A DNA stretch of 12,001 bases, taken from positions 1 through 12,001 of the forward strand of contig CANGUJ010000076.1 of the NCBI GenBank assembly GCA_947456845.1, read 5' to 3'. The notes beneath the pieces are model-generated. The model had not been told where the DNA came from and searched no databases. It was given only the letters and a program-made list of their open reading frames with translations. Shown here in pieces: positions 6,081 to 12,001 of the stretch. The position numbers and the translations under genes were made by a program. The DNA comes from Burkholderiales bacterium (lineage in GTDB: Bacteria > Pseudomonadota > Gammaproteobacteria > Burkholderiales > JAEUOS01). Each line of letters opens with the position of its first letter. Position 1 is the stretch's first letter.

Positions 6081-7094
6081 GTGCCGCGCGACGACATGGC
6101 GACACTCGTCACTGGCGGCGCAGGTTTCGTCGGCATCAACGTGGCCGGCGCTCTTGCCGACCGCGGCGACGCCGTGGTCCTGTTCGGACCGGCGCCGCCG
6201 CCGCCCGAGGCGCTCGCCTGGTTGCGTGCAAAGCCCGGCGTCGTCGCCATGGCCATCGGCGATGTGACGCGTGCCGCCGACCTCGACGCCGTGATCGATA
6301 GGCATGCCGTCGATCGCGTCATCCACGGCGCCGCCATCACCGCGGACATCCACCGCGAGAAGCGCGCCGCGCGCGACATCTTCACCGTCAACGTGCTGGG
6401 CACCATCGAGATGCTCGAAGCAGCCCTCAGGCACAAGCTGCGCCGCGTGGTCCAGCTGGGCACCGGCTCGATCTTTGGTGCTTCCGGCCGCGCCAGCCCG
6501 GCGCTGGACGAGCAGACCAGCCCGGCCACGCCGGAGACGATGTACGGCATCAGCAAGTACGCCGCGGAGCGCACGGGGCTCCGCTATCGCGCGGCCCGCG
6601 ACCTGAGCCTCACGGTGGTGCGCCTGGGCACGGTGTTCGGACCCTGGGAGTACGACACCGGCGCGCGCGACACCCTCAGCGTGCCGCTGCAATTGCTGGG
6701 TGCGGCCGAACGCGGCGAAACGGCGGTGGTCAACGCGGTATCGGGGGGCGACTGGGTGTATGTCACCGACGTCGCCCGCGGGCTGATTGCCATGCTCGAC
6801 CTGCCCATCTCGCCCGACCCGCTGTACCACCTCTCGGCCGGCATGATGTGGTCGCTAGAAGACTGGTGCGAGCGCCTGAAAGGGCGCTTTCCGCGCTTCA
6901 GCTATCGCCTTACCGACCGCGCCGATGAATGCACCGTCGGCCGAAACAACGCCGCGCCGCGCTCTCCGATGCTGATCGAGCGCATGCGACGCCATACCGG
7001 GTTCACGCCGGAGTACCTGGCGGAGCGGGCTTTCGCCGACTACGTCGCATGGCGTAGCGGGGCGGCGGCCGGCGTATCTTCGCGAGCCCAATAG
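6081..7094 (+). CDS. NAD-dependent epimerase/dehydratase (extended SDR)
   Basis: The protein is an extended short-chain dehydrogenase of the sugar-nucleotide epimerase/dehydratase family. The dinucleotide loop TGGAGFVG is at 11-18, Asp61 in AIGDVT is the usual adenine contact, the catalytic set is Ser130 (LGTGSIFG), Tyr155 and Lys159 (MYGISK), and RLGTVFGPWE (181-190) matches the family's R-x-x-NVYGP region. Relatives act on NDP-sugars, but the family also includes uronate dehydrogenases and lactone- or acid-modifying enzymes, which would suit the downstream mandelate-racemase homologue. GTG 6081 follows the hydrolase stop by three bases; ATG 6096 would give MATLVTGGAG, an equally natural N terminus, with 332 residues. 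Neither has a clear ribosome site, so translation is probably coupled to the upstream gene. The stop codon overlaps a TAGAAT that could be a weak -10 for the next gene. Confidence 0.88.
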   Translation: MPRDDMATLVTGGAGFVGINVAGALADRGDAVVLFGPAPPPPEALAWLRAKPGVVAMAIGDVTRAADLDAVIDRHAVDRVIHGAAITADIHREKRAARDIFTVNVLGTIEMLEAALRHKLRRVVQLGTGSIFGASGRASPALDEQTSPATPETMYGISKYAAERTGLRYRAARDLSLTVVRLGTVFGPWEYDTGARDTLSVPLQLLGAAERGETAVVNAVSGGDWVYVTDVARGLIAMLDLPISPDPLYHLSAGMMWSLEDWCERLKGRFPRFSYRLTDRADECTVGRNNAAPRSPMLIERMRRHTGFTPEYLAERAFADYVAWRSGAAAGVSSRAQ

Positions 7095-7127
7095 AATGTC
7101 GCCTTTCACCCACGGAGTCGCCCGACC

Positions 7128-7991
7128 ATGACCGAACCTATTGCCTACGCCCCCCCAAAAGTCTGGGTATGGGACAAGGAAAACGGCGGCAAATTCGCCA
7201 ACATCAACCGCCCCATCTCCGGCGCCACGCACGAGAAGGACCTGCCGGTCGGCAAGCACCCCTTGCAGCTGTATTCACTGGCCACGCCCAACGGCGTGAA
7301 GGTGACAGTGATGCTGGAGGAGTTGCTCTCCGCCGGCCACACCGGAGCGGAGTACGACGCCTGGCTGGTGCGCATCCACGACGGCGAGCAATTCGGTTCA
7401 GGCTTCGTCGCCGTCAATCCGAACTCAAAGATCCCGGCCCTGCTCGACCGCAGCACGCCGACGCCCACCCGCGTATTCGAATCCGGCGCGATCCTGATGT
7501 ACCTGTCGGACAAGTTCGGTGGCGCGTTCATGCCGCGGGCCCCGGAGAAACGCGCCGAGTGCCTGTCGTGGCTGTTCTGGCAGATGGGTTCGGCGCCCTA
7601 TCTGGGCGGCGGCTTCGGTCACTTCTACGCCTACGCGCCAGAGAAGTTCGAGTACCCGATCAACCGCTTCGCCATGGAGGTCAAGCGCCAGCTCGACGTG
7701 CTGGACAAGCAGCTCGGGCGCAACGAGTTCGTGGCCGGAACCGATTACACCATCGCCGACATGGCCATCTGGCCGTGGTACGGCGCGCTCGTCAAGGGCC
7801 TGATCTATGGTGCGGCGGAATTTCTTGCCGTGCACGAGTACAAGAACGTCATGCGCTGGACCGATGCGATCGCCCAACGCCCTGCCGTCAAGCGCGGCCG
7901 CATGGTCAACCGCATCTCCGGCGACCCGGCGAGCCAGTTGCCCGAACGGCACGATGCCGGCGATTTCGCCAAGGTGAAACCGGCTGGATAA
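7128..7991 (+). CDS. yghU: YghU-type glutathione transferase / disulfide-bond oxidoreductase
   Basis: The 287-residue protein closely matches E. coli YghU (288 residues) over its whole length: KVWVWDKENGGKFANINRP, THEKDLPVGKHPLQLYS, ATPNGVKVT, NPNSKIPAL and an ending NRISGDP...ERHDAGDF. YghU is a Nu-class glutathione transferase that binds two glutathiones and reduces disulfides such as 2-hydroxyethyl disulfide. Features visible are the TPNG turn (53-56), the cis-proline of NSKIPAL (Pro103), the Glu118-Ser119 glutathione contact, and an all-helical C-terminal half from about 140. GGAG about ten bases before ATG 7128 supports the start. It lies 33 bases after the epimerase gene and 15 before the enolase-superfamily gene, so it is probably in the same transcript; TAGAAT at 7092-7097 may be an extra weak -10. 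Its role in this set, such as detoxification or protection from an electrophilic intermediate, is inference. Confidence 0.93.
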   Translation: MTEPIAYAPPKVWVWDKENGGKFANINRPISGATHEKDLPVGKHPLQLYSLATPNGVKVTVMLEELLSAGHTGAEYDAWLVRIHDGEQFGSGFVAVNPNSKIPALLDRSTPTPTRVFESGAILMYLSDKFGGAFMPRAPEKRAECLSWLFWQMGSAPYLGGGFGHFYAYAPEKFEYPINRFAMEVKRQLDVLDKQLGRNEFVAGTDYTIADMAIWPWYGALVKGLIYGAAEFLAVHEYKNVMRWTDAIAQRPAVKRGRMVNRISGDPASQLPERHDAGDFAKVKPAG

Positions 7992-8006
7992 ACCGGAGGG
8001 AATGTC

Positions 8007-9116
8007 ATGCGCATCACCGATCTGACGGTCACCATGTTCGAATGGCGCGGCCTCGCTTCGGCCTCGTACAGCGACAAGAACCCTGCCGCCACCGCAACGC
8101 CGGAACTGGGGCTGGTCAGCATCGAAACCGACGCCGGCATCACCGGGCACTCGTTTCTCGGCGCGTCGTTCCGCAGCGCGCGCCTGGACGTGCTGTCGCT
8201 TACGCGCCATCTCAAGTCCGCGGTACTCGGCCAGGACCCGATGGACCGCGAGCGCCTCTGGCAGGCCCTGTCAAGGCGCATCCGCGCGACGACCTACCGC
8301 TGCATTGGCGCCATCGACGTCGCACTGTGGGACATCGCCGGCAAGGCCGCGAACCTGCCCGTCCACCAGTTGCTGGGCACCTGCCGGCGCAAGGTGCCGG
8401 CCTATGCGAGCTCATCGGTGCTCGCCTCGCATGAGGCCTATCTCGAGCAGGCTGCAGCGATGCGCGACAGAGGCTTCCGCGCCTACAAGATTCACCCGCC
8501 GGCTGGGCTGGACGCGACCATTCGCCTGTGCCGCGACCTGCGCGATATGCTGGGCCCGGACTATCGCCTGATGATCGATCCGGCCGGCGCGTTCGCCTAT
8601 CCCGAGGCTTTGCGCCTGGGCCGCGTGCTCGAGGAACTCGGCTATCACTGGTACGAGGACCCGCTGGCCGAAGACGACATCGGCAATTACGTGAAGCTGC
8701 GCCAGAAACTCGACATCCCGCTCATGGCCACCGAGTACTCACCGGGCGGCTTCCATGCCTATGCGCCGTGGATCGTCGCGCAGGCCACCGACTATCTACG
8801 CGGCGACGTCGCCATCAAGGGCGGAATCACGGCCATTTTCAAGGGCGCGCACCTGGCGGAAGCCTTCCGCATGAATTACGAGATTCATCACGGCGGCAAT
8901 TCCCTCAACAACTTCGCCAACCTGCATGTGATGATGGCCATCGGAAACTGCGAATACTTCGAGGTGCTGCTGCCTGAAAAGGCGCAGAAATACGCCATTC
9001 TCGATGACATCGAGGTGGACAGCGACGGCTTCGTGCATGCGGTCGACGGCCCGGGTCTGGGCGCGCGCATCGACTTCGACCTGATCCGCGACAACACCAC
9101 CGAGGTGCTGCGCTAG
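8007..9116 (+). CDS. Mandelate racemase / muconate lactonizing enzyme family protein
   Basis: The 369-residue enolase-superfamily enzyme has a capping domain (about 1-130) and a barrel. Aligning by eye to mandelate racemase, the metal ligands are Asp191 (MIDPAG), Glu217 (WYEDPL) and Glu243 (MATEYS). The His/Asp base pair is Asp267 (LRGDVAIKGG) with His294 (YEIHHGG), and Glu316 or Glu319 closes the set. This pattern defines the mandelate-racemase subgroup, which racemises mandelate or dehydrates sugar acids. The second-strand motif is KIH (Lys161, His163) instead of the KxK of mandelate racemase, so the opposite-face base differs. The usual DxN motif is DPA. An acid-sugar dehydratase is likelier than a racemase. 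The strong GGAGGG (7995-8000), six bases before ATG 8007, fixes the start. It is the last gene of the plus-strand run and ends 15 bases from the convergent receptor gene. Confidence 0.9.
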   Translation: MRITDLTVTMFEWRGLASASYSDKNPAATATPELGLVSIETDAGITGHSFLGASFRSARLDVLSLTRHLKSAVLGQDPMDRERLWQALSRRIRATTYRCIGAIDVALWDIAGKAANLPVHQLLGTCRRKVPAYASSSVLASHEAYLEQAAAMRDRGFRAYKIHPPAGLDATIRLCRDLRDMLGPDYRLMIDPAGAFAYPEALRLGRVLEELGYHWYEDPLAEDDIGNYVKLRQKLDIPLMATEYSPGGFHAYAPWIVAQATDYLRGDVAIKGGITAIFKGAHLAEAFRMNYEIHHGGNSLNNFANLHVMMAIGNCEYFEVLLPEKAQKYAILDDIEVDSDGFVHAVDGPGLGARIDFDLIRDNTTEVLR

Positions 9117-9117
9117 G

Positions 9118-9138
9118 CGACGAGCGGGCGCTCAGTCG
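9118..9138. terminator. Hairpin between convergent genes
   Basis: CGACGAGC (9118-9125) pairs with GCTC-a-GTCG (9130-9138), an 8-bp stem with one bulged A and a GGGC loop. It fills the 15-base gap between the two convergent stops and includes the receptor gene's stop codon. No T-tract follows on either strand, so it is a weak candidate for a bidirectional terminator. Confidence 0.3.
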
Positions 9139-10100
9139 GCGCGGATCCCGGCTTCGCGAACGACGCGGCCCCAGGTCTCCATCTCGCCATGAAAGAAGCG
9201 CGCGAACTCCTCCGGCGTACTGCCGATCGCATCGATCTGCAACTGCGCGAAGCGCTCGCGCAATTCCCGGCTGGCGCAGGCATTGGCGATCTCCCTTGCG
9301 ATGCGCTCCACCATCGCCGGAGGCGTCCCGCTGCGCATGAACACGCCGTGCCAGGACAGAACCACGAAGTCGCGCATACCGGCGGTTTCCGCCACCGTGG
9401 GCAGGGCCGGCATCTCGTTCAGGCGCTGTGCGGTGGTCACTGCCAGCATGCGGATTTTTCCGCCCGCGAGTTGCGGCAGGGAAGTCTGCATGTTGTCGAA
9501 CGCCACCTGCAGGCGCCCGGCCATCACGTCCTGCAGCGCCGGGCCGCCGCCCTTGTAATGGATGATCGGCATGTCGACGCCGGCCATGCGCTTGAACATC
9601 TCGGCGGCCAGGTGCGCCGAGGTGCCGATGCCGCCCGAGGCGATGTTCACCGTGCCGGGCGCGCGCCTCGCCATGGCGATCAACTCGGCAACAGTGCCGG
9701 CCGGCGAGCCAGCAGGCACCACCACCACGAGGGGCACACGGGACACCTGCGAAACCGGCAGCAGGTCGCGCCGCGTGTCGTAGGGCACGCTCATCATCGC
9801 CGGATTCACCGCGTTGGCAAAGGAACCCATGAACAGGGTGGTGCCGTCCGCCGGTGCCTGCACCAGCGCCTGCGTGGCGATGTTGCCGCCCGCGCCGGCG
9901 CGGTTGTCGATGACCACGGTCCGGCCCAGGGCCGGACCGATGCGGTCAGCCAGCACCCGCGCGACGATGTCAGTCGGCCCCCCGGCAGGCGCGCCAACCA
10001 GCATGCGCAAGGGCCGGTCCGGCAATTGTGCATGTGACGGAGCTGCGGTAAGCGCAATTGCGGCGGCAAGCACCCCCGCGACCAATGCCAACATACGCAT
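9132..10100 (-). CDS. Tripartite tricarboxylate transporter substrate-binding protein (Bug/TctC family)
   Basis: This is a periplasmic solute receptor of the Bug family, 322 residues. A Sec signal peptide is clear: MRM, a hydrophobic core LALVAGVLAAAIALTAA, and a probable cut after PSHA (residue 24), with no lipobox cysteine. Family motifs follow: PLRMLVGAPAGGPTDIVAR (30-48), VVIDNRAGAGGNIA (62-75), PADGTTLF, then HYKGGGPALQDVMAGRLQ and LPTVAETAG. Bug proteins bind carboxylates such as citrate, amino acids or aromatic acids; many are orphans without TctA/TctB membrane subunits. None is visible here. GGGGAG at 10113-10108, seven bases upstream, decides ATG 10100 over the TTG at 10145. It is downstream of a cupin gene by 51 bases, in the same direction and probably on the same transcript, and converges with the mandelate-racemase-type gene, whose substrate it may help capture. 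Confidence 0.92.
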   Translation of the reverse strand: MRMLALVAGVLAAAIALTAAPSHAQLPDRPLRMLVGAPAGGPTDIVARVLADRIGPALGRTVVIDNRAGAGGNIATQALVQAPADGTTLFMGSFANAVNPAMMSVPYDTRRDLLPVSQVSRVPLVVVVPAGSPAGTVAELIAMARRAPGTVNIASGGIGTSAHLAAEMFKRMAGVDMPIIHYKGGGPALQDVMAGRLQVAFDNMQTSLPQLAGGKIRMLAVTTAQRLNEMPALPTVAETAGMRDFVVLSWHGVFMRSGTPPAMVERIAREIANACASRELRERFAQLQIDAIGSTPEEFARFFHGEMETWGRVVREAGIRAD

Positions 10101-10107
10101 GCGTCTT

Positions 10108-10113
10108 CTCCCC
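10108..10113 (-). promoter_or_regulatory. Ribosome-binding site of the Bug receptor gene
   Basis: GGGGAG on the minus strand lies seven bases before ATG 10100. It favours that codon over the upstream in-frame TTG 10145, and the resulting N terminus is a well-formed signal peptide. Confidence 0.7.
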
Positions 10114-10151
10114 GCGCCCCGCTGCGGCGGGGCATGTGGTTGCAATCATCC

Positions 10152-10556
10152 TCAGGGCTGCGACACCCAGGTCTTGCGCGGCGGGCTCTTGACTTCGATC
10201 TGGATGCAGTCTTCCAGCGCCTCGCTGAAATGCGGCACGCCGCGCGGATGCATCCAGGCATCCCCCGCCTCGGCAATGAACTCCTTGCCGCCGATCACCA
10301 GGCGCATGCGCCCCTTGACGAGATAGGCGATCGACTCGTGGTCGTCGTGCTGGTGCGTGGGGTCTTTCATCCCCTTTGCCTTGAACGCCTGCAGGAACAG
10401 CATGTCCTCGCCTACCAGCAGCGGCTTGATGGTCAGCCGACCGGGTTCCTCGATCACGCCTTCCACGGCGGTGATCTGCTCATCGGGCACCGAGGCGCCG
10501 CTGCGGAAATTCACCCCGGAGGGCGACAACATGCGTTCATTGCCGACTGGCTTCAT
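10152..10556 (-). CDS. Small cupin-domain protein
   Basis: The 134-residue protein is a single cupin barrel. Motif 1 is HQHDDHESIAYLVKG (68-82), giving metal ligands His68, His70 and Glu74; motif 2 is GDAWMHPRGVPH (98-109), giving His109. This is the full 3-His/1-Glu set, so a bound Fe, Mn, Ni or Zn ion is expected. The N-terminal 35 residues are polar. Such small cupins include dioxygenases, isomerases, lyases and binding proteins; nothing here identifies which. AGGAAG at 10568-10563, six bases before ATG 10556, decides that start over ATG 10574, which has none. It heads a two-gene transcript with the Bug receptor and is preceded by a good promoter, so a part in the uptake or handling of the same organic acid is plausible. 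Confidence 0.85.
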   Translation of the reverse strand: MKPVGNERMLSPSGVNFRSGASVPDEQITAVEGVIEEPGRLTIKPLLVGEDMLFLQAFKAKGMKDPTHQHDDHESIAYLVKGRMRLVIGGKEFIAEAGDAWMHPRGVPHFSEALEDCIQIEVKSPPRKTWVSQP

Positions 10557-10621
10557 GCTCTGCTTCCTTTGCATGCTGGCACGGGCCGGGCGGCCAGTGC
10601 GCGTTGAAGAGGACGGTGGCG

Positions 10622-10650
10622 ATCATTGCATCGCCGCCCGCACCTGTCAA
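10622..10650 (-). promoter_or_regulatory. Sigma-70-like promoter for the cupin / Bug receptor pair
   Basis: On the minus strand a perfect -35 element TTGACA (10650-10645) is followed after exactly 17 bases by AATGAT (10627-10622), four of six matches to the -10 consensus. Transcription would begin near 10615, giving a leader of about 60 bases before ATG 10556. No obvious operator dyad overlaps it. Confidence 0.6.
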
Positions 10651-10735
10651 CGCAGCGCATTCCTGCGGCACCATCCAGCACCCTGCGGTACGCGCAATCC
10701 CGGCATGCCGCGTCCCGTGCGCAGACGGTGCGGCA

Positions 10736-10773
10736 CGCGCGCGCAGCGTCGGGGTGGCGGCGCTGCGCGCGCG
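10736..10773 (-). terminator. Perfect 13-bp inverted repeat just after the protease gene
   Basis: CGCGCGCGCAGCG (10736-10748) and its exact complement (10761-10773) flank a 12-base loop. The repeat starts two bases after the protease stop codon. The hairpin would be very stable, but no U-run follows it in the protease transcript. It could stabilise the mRNA 3' end or act as a terminator without a U-tract. The remaining bases from 10557 to 10735 hold only the cupin promoter. Confidence 0.5.
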
Positions 10774-10775
10774 TT

Positions 10776-12001
10776 TCAGCCCAGGTCGACCGGCAGATAG
10801 ATGCGCGCACTGTTACGCTGCACCAGCAGCGCCACCTTGCGTTGCGCGCCGCCCGAGGCTTCGCGCAGCTCCGCCGCGCTCTTGACCGGGCGGCCGTTGA
10901 CGGCAAGGATAACGTCGCCCGGCTGCACGCCCGCGCGCTCAGCCGCGCCGCTCACGCCCTCGACCAACAGGCCGCCCGTCATGCCGGCTGCTTCGCCCTC
11001 GCCCGGGACCCGCGGCCGTACCGCCAGCCCCATGCGGCCCTTGGCCGGATCGATGCGATTCACCGAAGCCTTGGGGTCCGGCATCTCGGCGACCGTCGCC
11101 TCGATCGTTCTGGACGCACCGTTGCGCAGAATGTCGAGCCGCGCGCGACTGCCGGGCCGCATGTCGGCCACCATGGAGGGCAGGTCGCTGGAACGTTCGA
11201 TGGTGCGACCATCGAGCTTGAGGATGATGTCACCCGCCTCCAGGCCGGCCTTGTGCGCAGGCCCATCCTTTTCCAGCGATGCCACCAGCGCGCCCTGCGG
11301 CTTGTTGAGGCCGAACGAATCGGCAAGACCCTGGTTCACCTCCTGAATACCCACGCCCAGGCGTCCGCGCGTGACCTTGCCGTGCGCCACCAACTGGGCA
11401 CGCACCTTCGACGCCACATCGATAGGAATCGCGAAGGACAGGCCCTGGTAGCCGCCCGAAGAGGAGTAGATCTGCGAGTTGATGCCGATCACCTCGCCCT
11501 TCAGGTTGAACAAGGGCCCGCCGGAGTTCCCGGGGTTGACCGCCACGTCGGTCTGTATGAATGGGACATACCCGTCCAGGGCGCGCGATTTGGCGCTGAC
11601 GATGCCGGCAGTGGCAGTATTCTCGAACCCGAAGGGCGCACCGATGGCCAGCACCCATTCGCCGACGCTCACCCCGGCAGGGTCGCCGAGCTTGACGGTT
11701 GGCAGGCCTTCGGCCTCGATCTTCAGTACCGCGACATCGGAGCGCTTGTCCGAACCCACTACCCTCGCCTTGAATTCGCGCCGGTCGGTAAGTTTGACCG
11801 TCACCTCGGTCGCGCCATCGACGACATGGGCGTTGGTCAGGATCACCCCTTCGGCCGCCACGATGAATCCGGACCCCTGCCCGCGCTGCACGCGCGGCCC
11901 CTGGGGAACGCGCGGAAACTGCGGGCCGAAGCGGCGAAAGAATTCAAGCATCGGATCGTTGGCCGATGGCGCGGCATCCTCGGATGCCTGCGTTCGGCCG
12001 G
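10776..12001 (-). CDS. DegP/DegQ (HtrA, Do family) periplasmic serine protease, partial
   Basis: This is the C-terminal part of a Do-family periplasmic protease/chaperone that degrades misfolded envelope proteins. Numbering from the internal Met at 11951, the catalytic triad is His42 (TNAHVVDG), Asp72 (RSDVAVLKI) and Ser143 (NPGNSGGPL). PDZ1 covers about 190-290 (GRLGVGIQEV, AGLEAGDIILKLDG) and PDZ2 about 305-385 (AGVQPGDVILAVNG). The frame stays open past 11951 to the window edge, reading SANDPMLEFFRRF, the usual DegP/DegQ linker into the protease domain. The true start and signal peptide are therefore outside, and the Met is not the start. The long regulatory LA loop of DegP looks short here, suggesting DegQ or MucD rather than DegP. 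It ends in YLPVDLG and a TGA, followed at once by a strong hairpin. Nothing links it functionally to the catabolic genes. Confidence 0.93.
   Translation of the reverse strand, partial: GRTQASEDAAPSANDPMLEFFRRFGPQFPRVPQGPRVQRGQGSGFIVAAEGVILTNAHVVDGATEVTVKLTDRREFKARVVGSDKRSDVAVLKIEAEGLPTVKLGDPAGVSVGEWVLAIGAPFGFENTATAGIVSAKSRALDGYVPFIQTDVAVNPGNSGGPLFNLKGEVIGINSQIYSSSGGYQGLSFAIPIDVASKVRAQLVAHGKVTRGRLGVGIQEVNQGLADSFGLNKPQGALVASLEKDGPAHKAGLEAGDIILKLDGRTIERSSDLPSMVADMRPGSRARLDILRNGASRTIEATVAEMPDPKASVNRIDPAKGRMGLAVRPRVPGEGEAAGMTGGLLVEGVSGAAERAGVQPGDVILAVNGRPVKSAAELREASGGAQRKVALLVQRNSARIYLPVDLG

Noticed and set aside
5394..6830. A 478-codon minus-strand open frame opposite the hydrolase and epimerase genes
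   Set aside because: The plus-strand genes have full catalytic motifs; the antisense translation is low-complexity and unlike any family.
10701..10710. The palindrome CGGCATGCCG
   Set aside because: A short GC-rich palindrome of this size is common in such DNA and is not positioned relative to a promoter.

Overview
The window is G+C-rich throughout (estimated by eye at about two thirds) and densely coding, with uniform codon use and no sign of phage, insertion sequences, CRISPR or RNA genes. A Bug/TctC-type periplasmic receptor, a CcoI-type copper ATPase, a Pat-like acyl-CoA synthetase/acetyltransferase and a mandelate-racemase-type enzyme together suggest a betaproteobacterium, probably Burkholderiales. 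This assignment rests on family knowledge, not on a database search.

Left block (1-3497). On the minus strand lies the 5' part of a P-type copper ATPase gene of the CcoI/FixI type, which serves cbb3 oxidase assembly. Its N-terminal cysteine-rich module (277-519) and its HMA copper-binding domain (1-272) are in different reading frames, so the gene appears frameshifted. Divergent to it is a 901-residue fusion of NDP-forming acyl-CoA synthetase and GNAT acetyltransferase (792-3497). The region between them holds a perfect FNR/Anr-like dyad, placed about one class II promoter distance from a candidate -10 element on either side. This suggests oxygen control of both genes.

Middle block (3502-5192). 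An aspartate/glutamate racemase of the YgeA type (3537-4229) has its own promoter, placed so that the mRNA would begin at the start codon. It converges on a nitroreductase (4222-5058, minus). The two stop codons overlap inside one small hairpin.

Catabolic-looking block (5193-10650). Four plus-strand genes follow one another closely: an alpha/beta hydrolase, an NAD-dependent epimerase/dehydratase, a YghU-type glutathione transferase and a mandelate-racemase-family enolase-superfamily enzyme. They converge on a minus-strand pair, a small cupin followed by a Bug/TctC receptor without membrane partners, served by a good sigma-70-like promoter (10622-10650). Together these look like a capture, isomerisation/dehydration and redox module for an unidentified organic or sugar acid. 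The substrate cannot be read from the sequence.

Right edge (10736-12001). A DegP/DegQ-type periplasmic serine protease with two PDZ domains runs off the window on the minus strand. It is followed at once by a perfect 13-bp inverted repeat.
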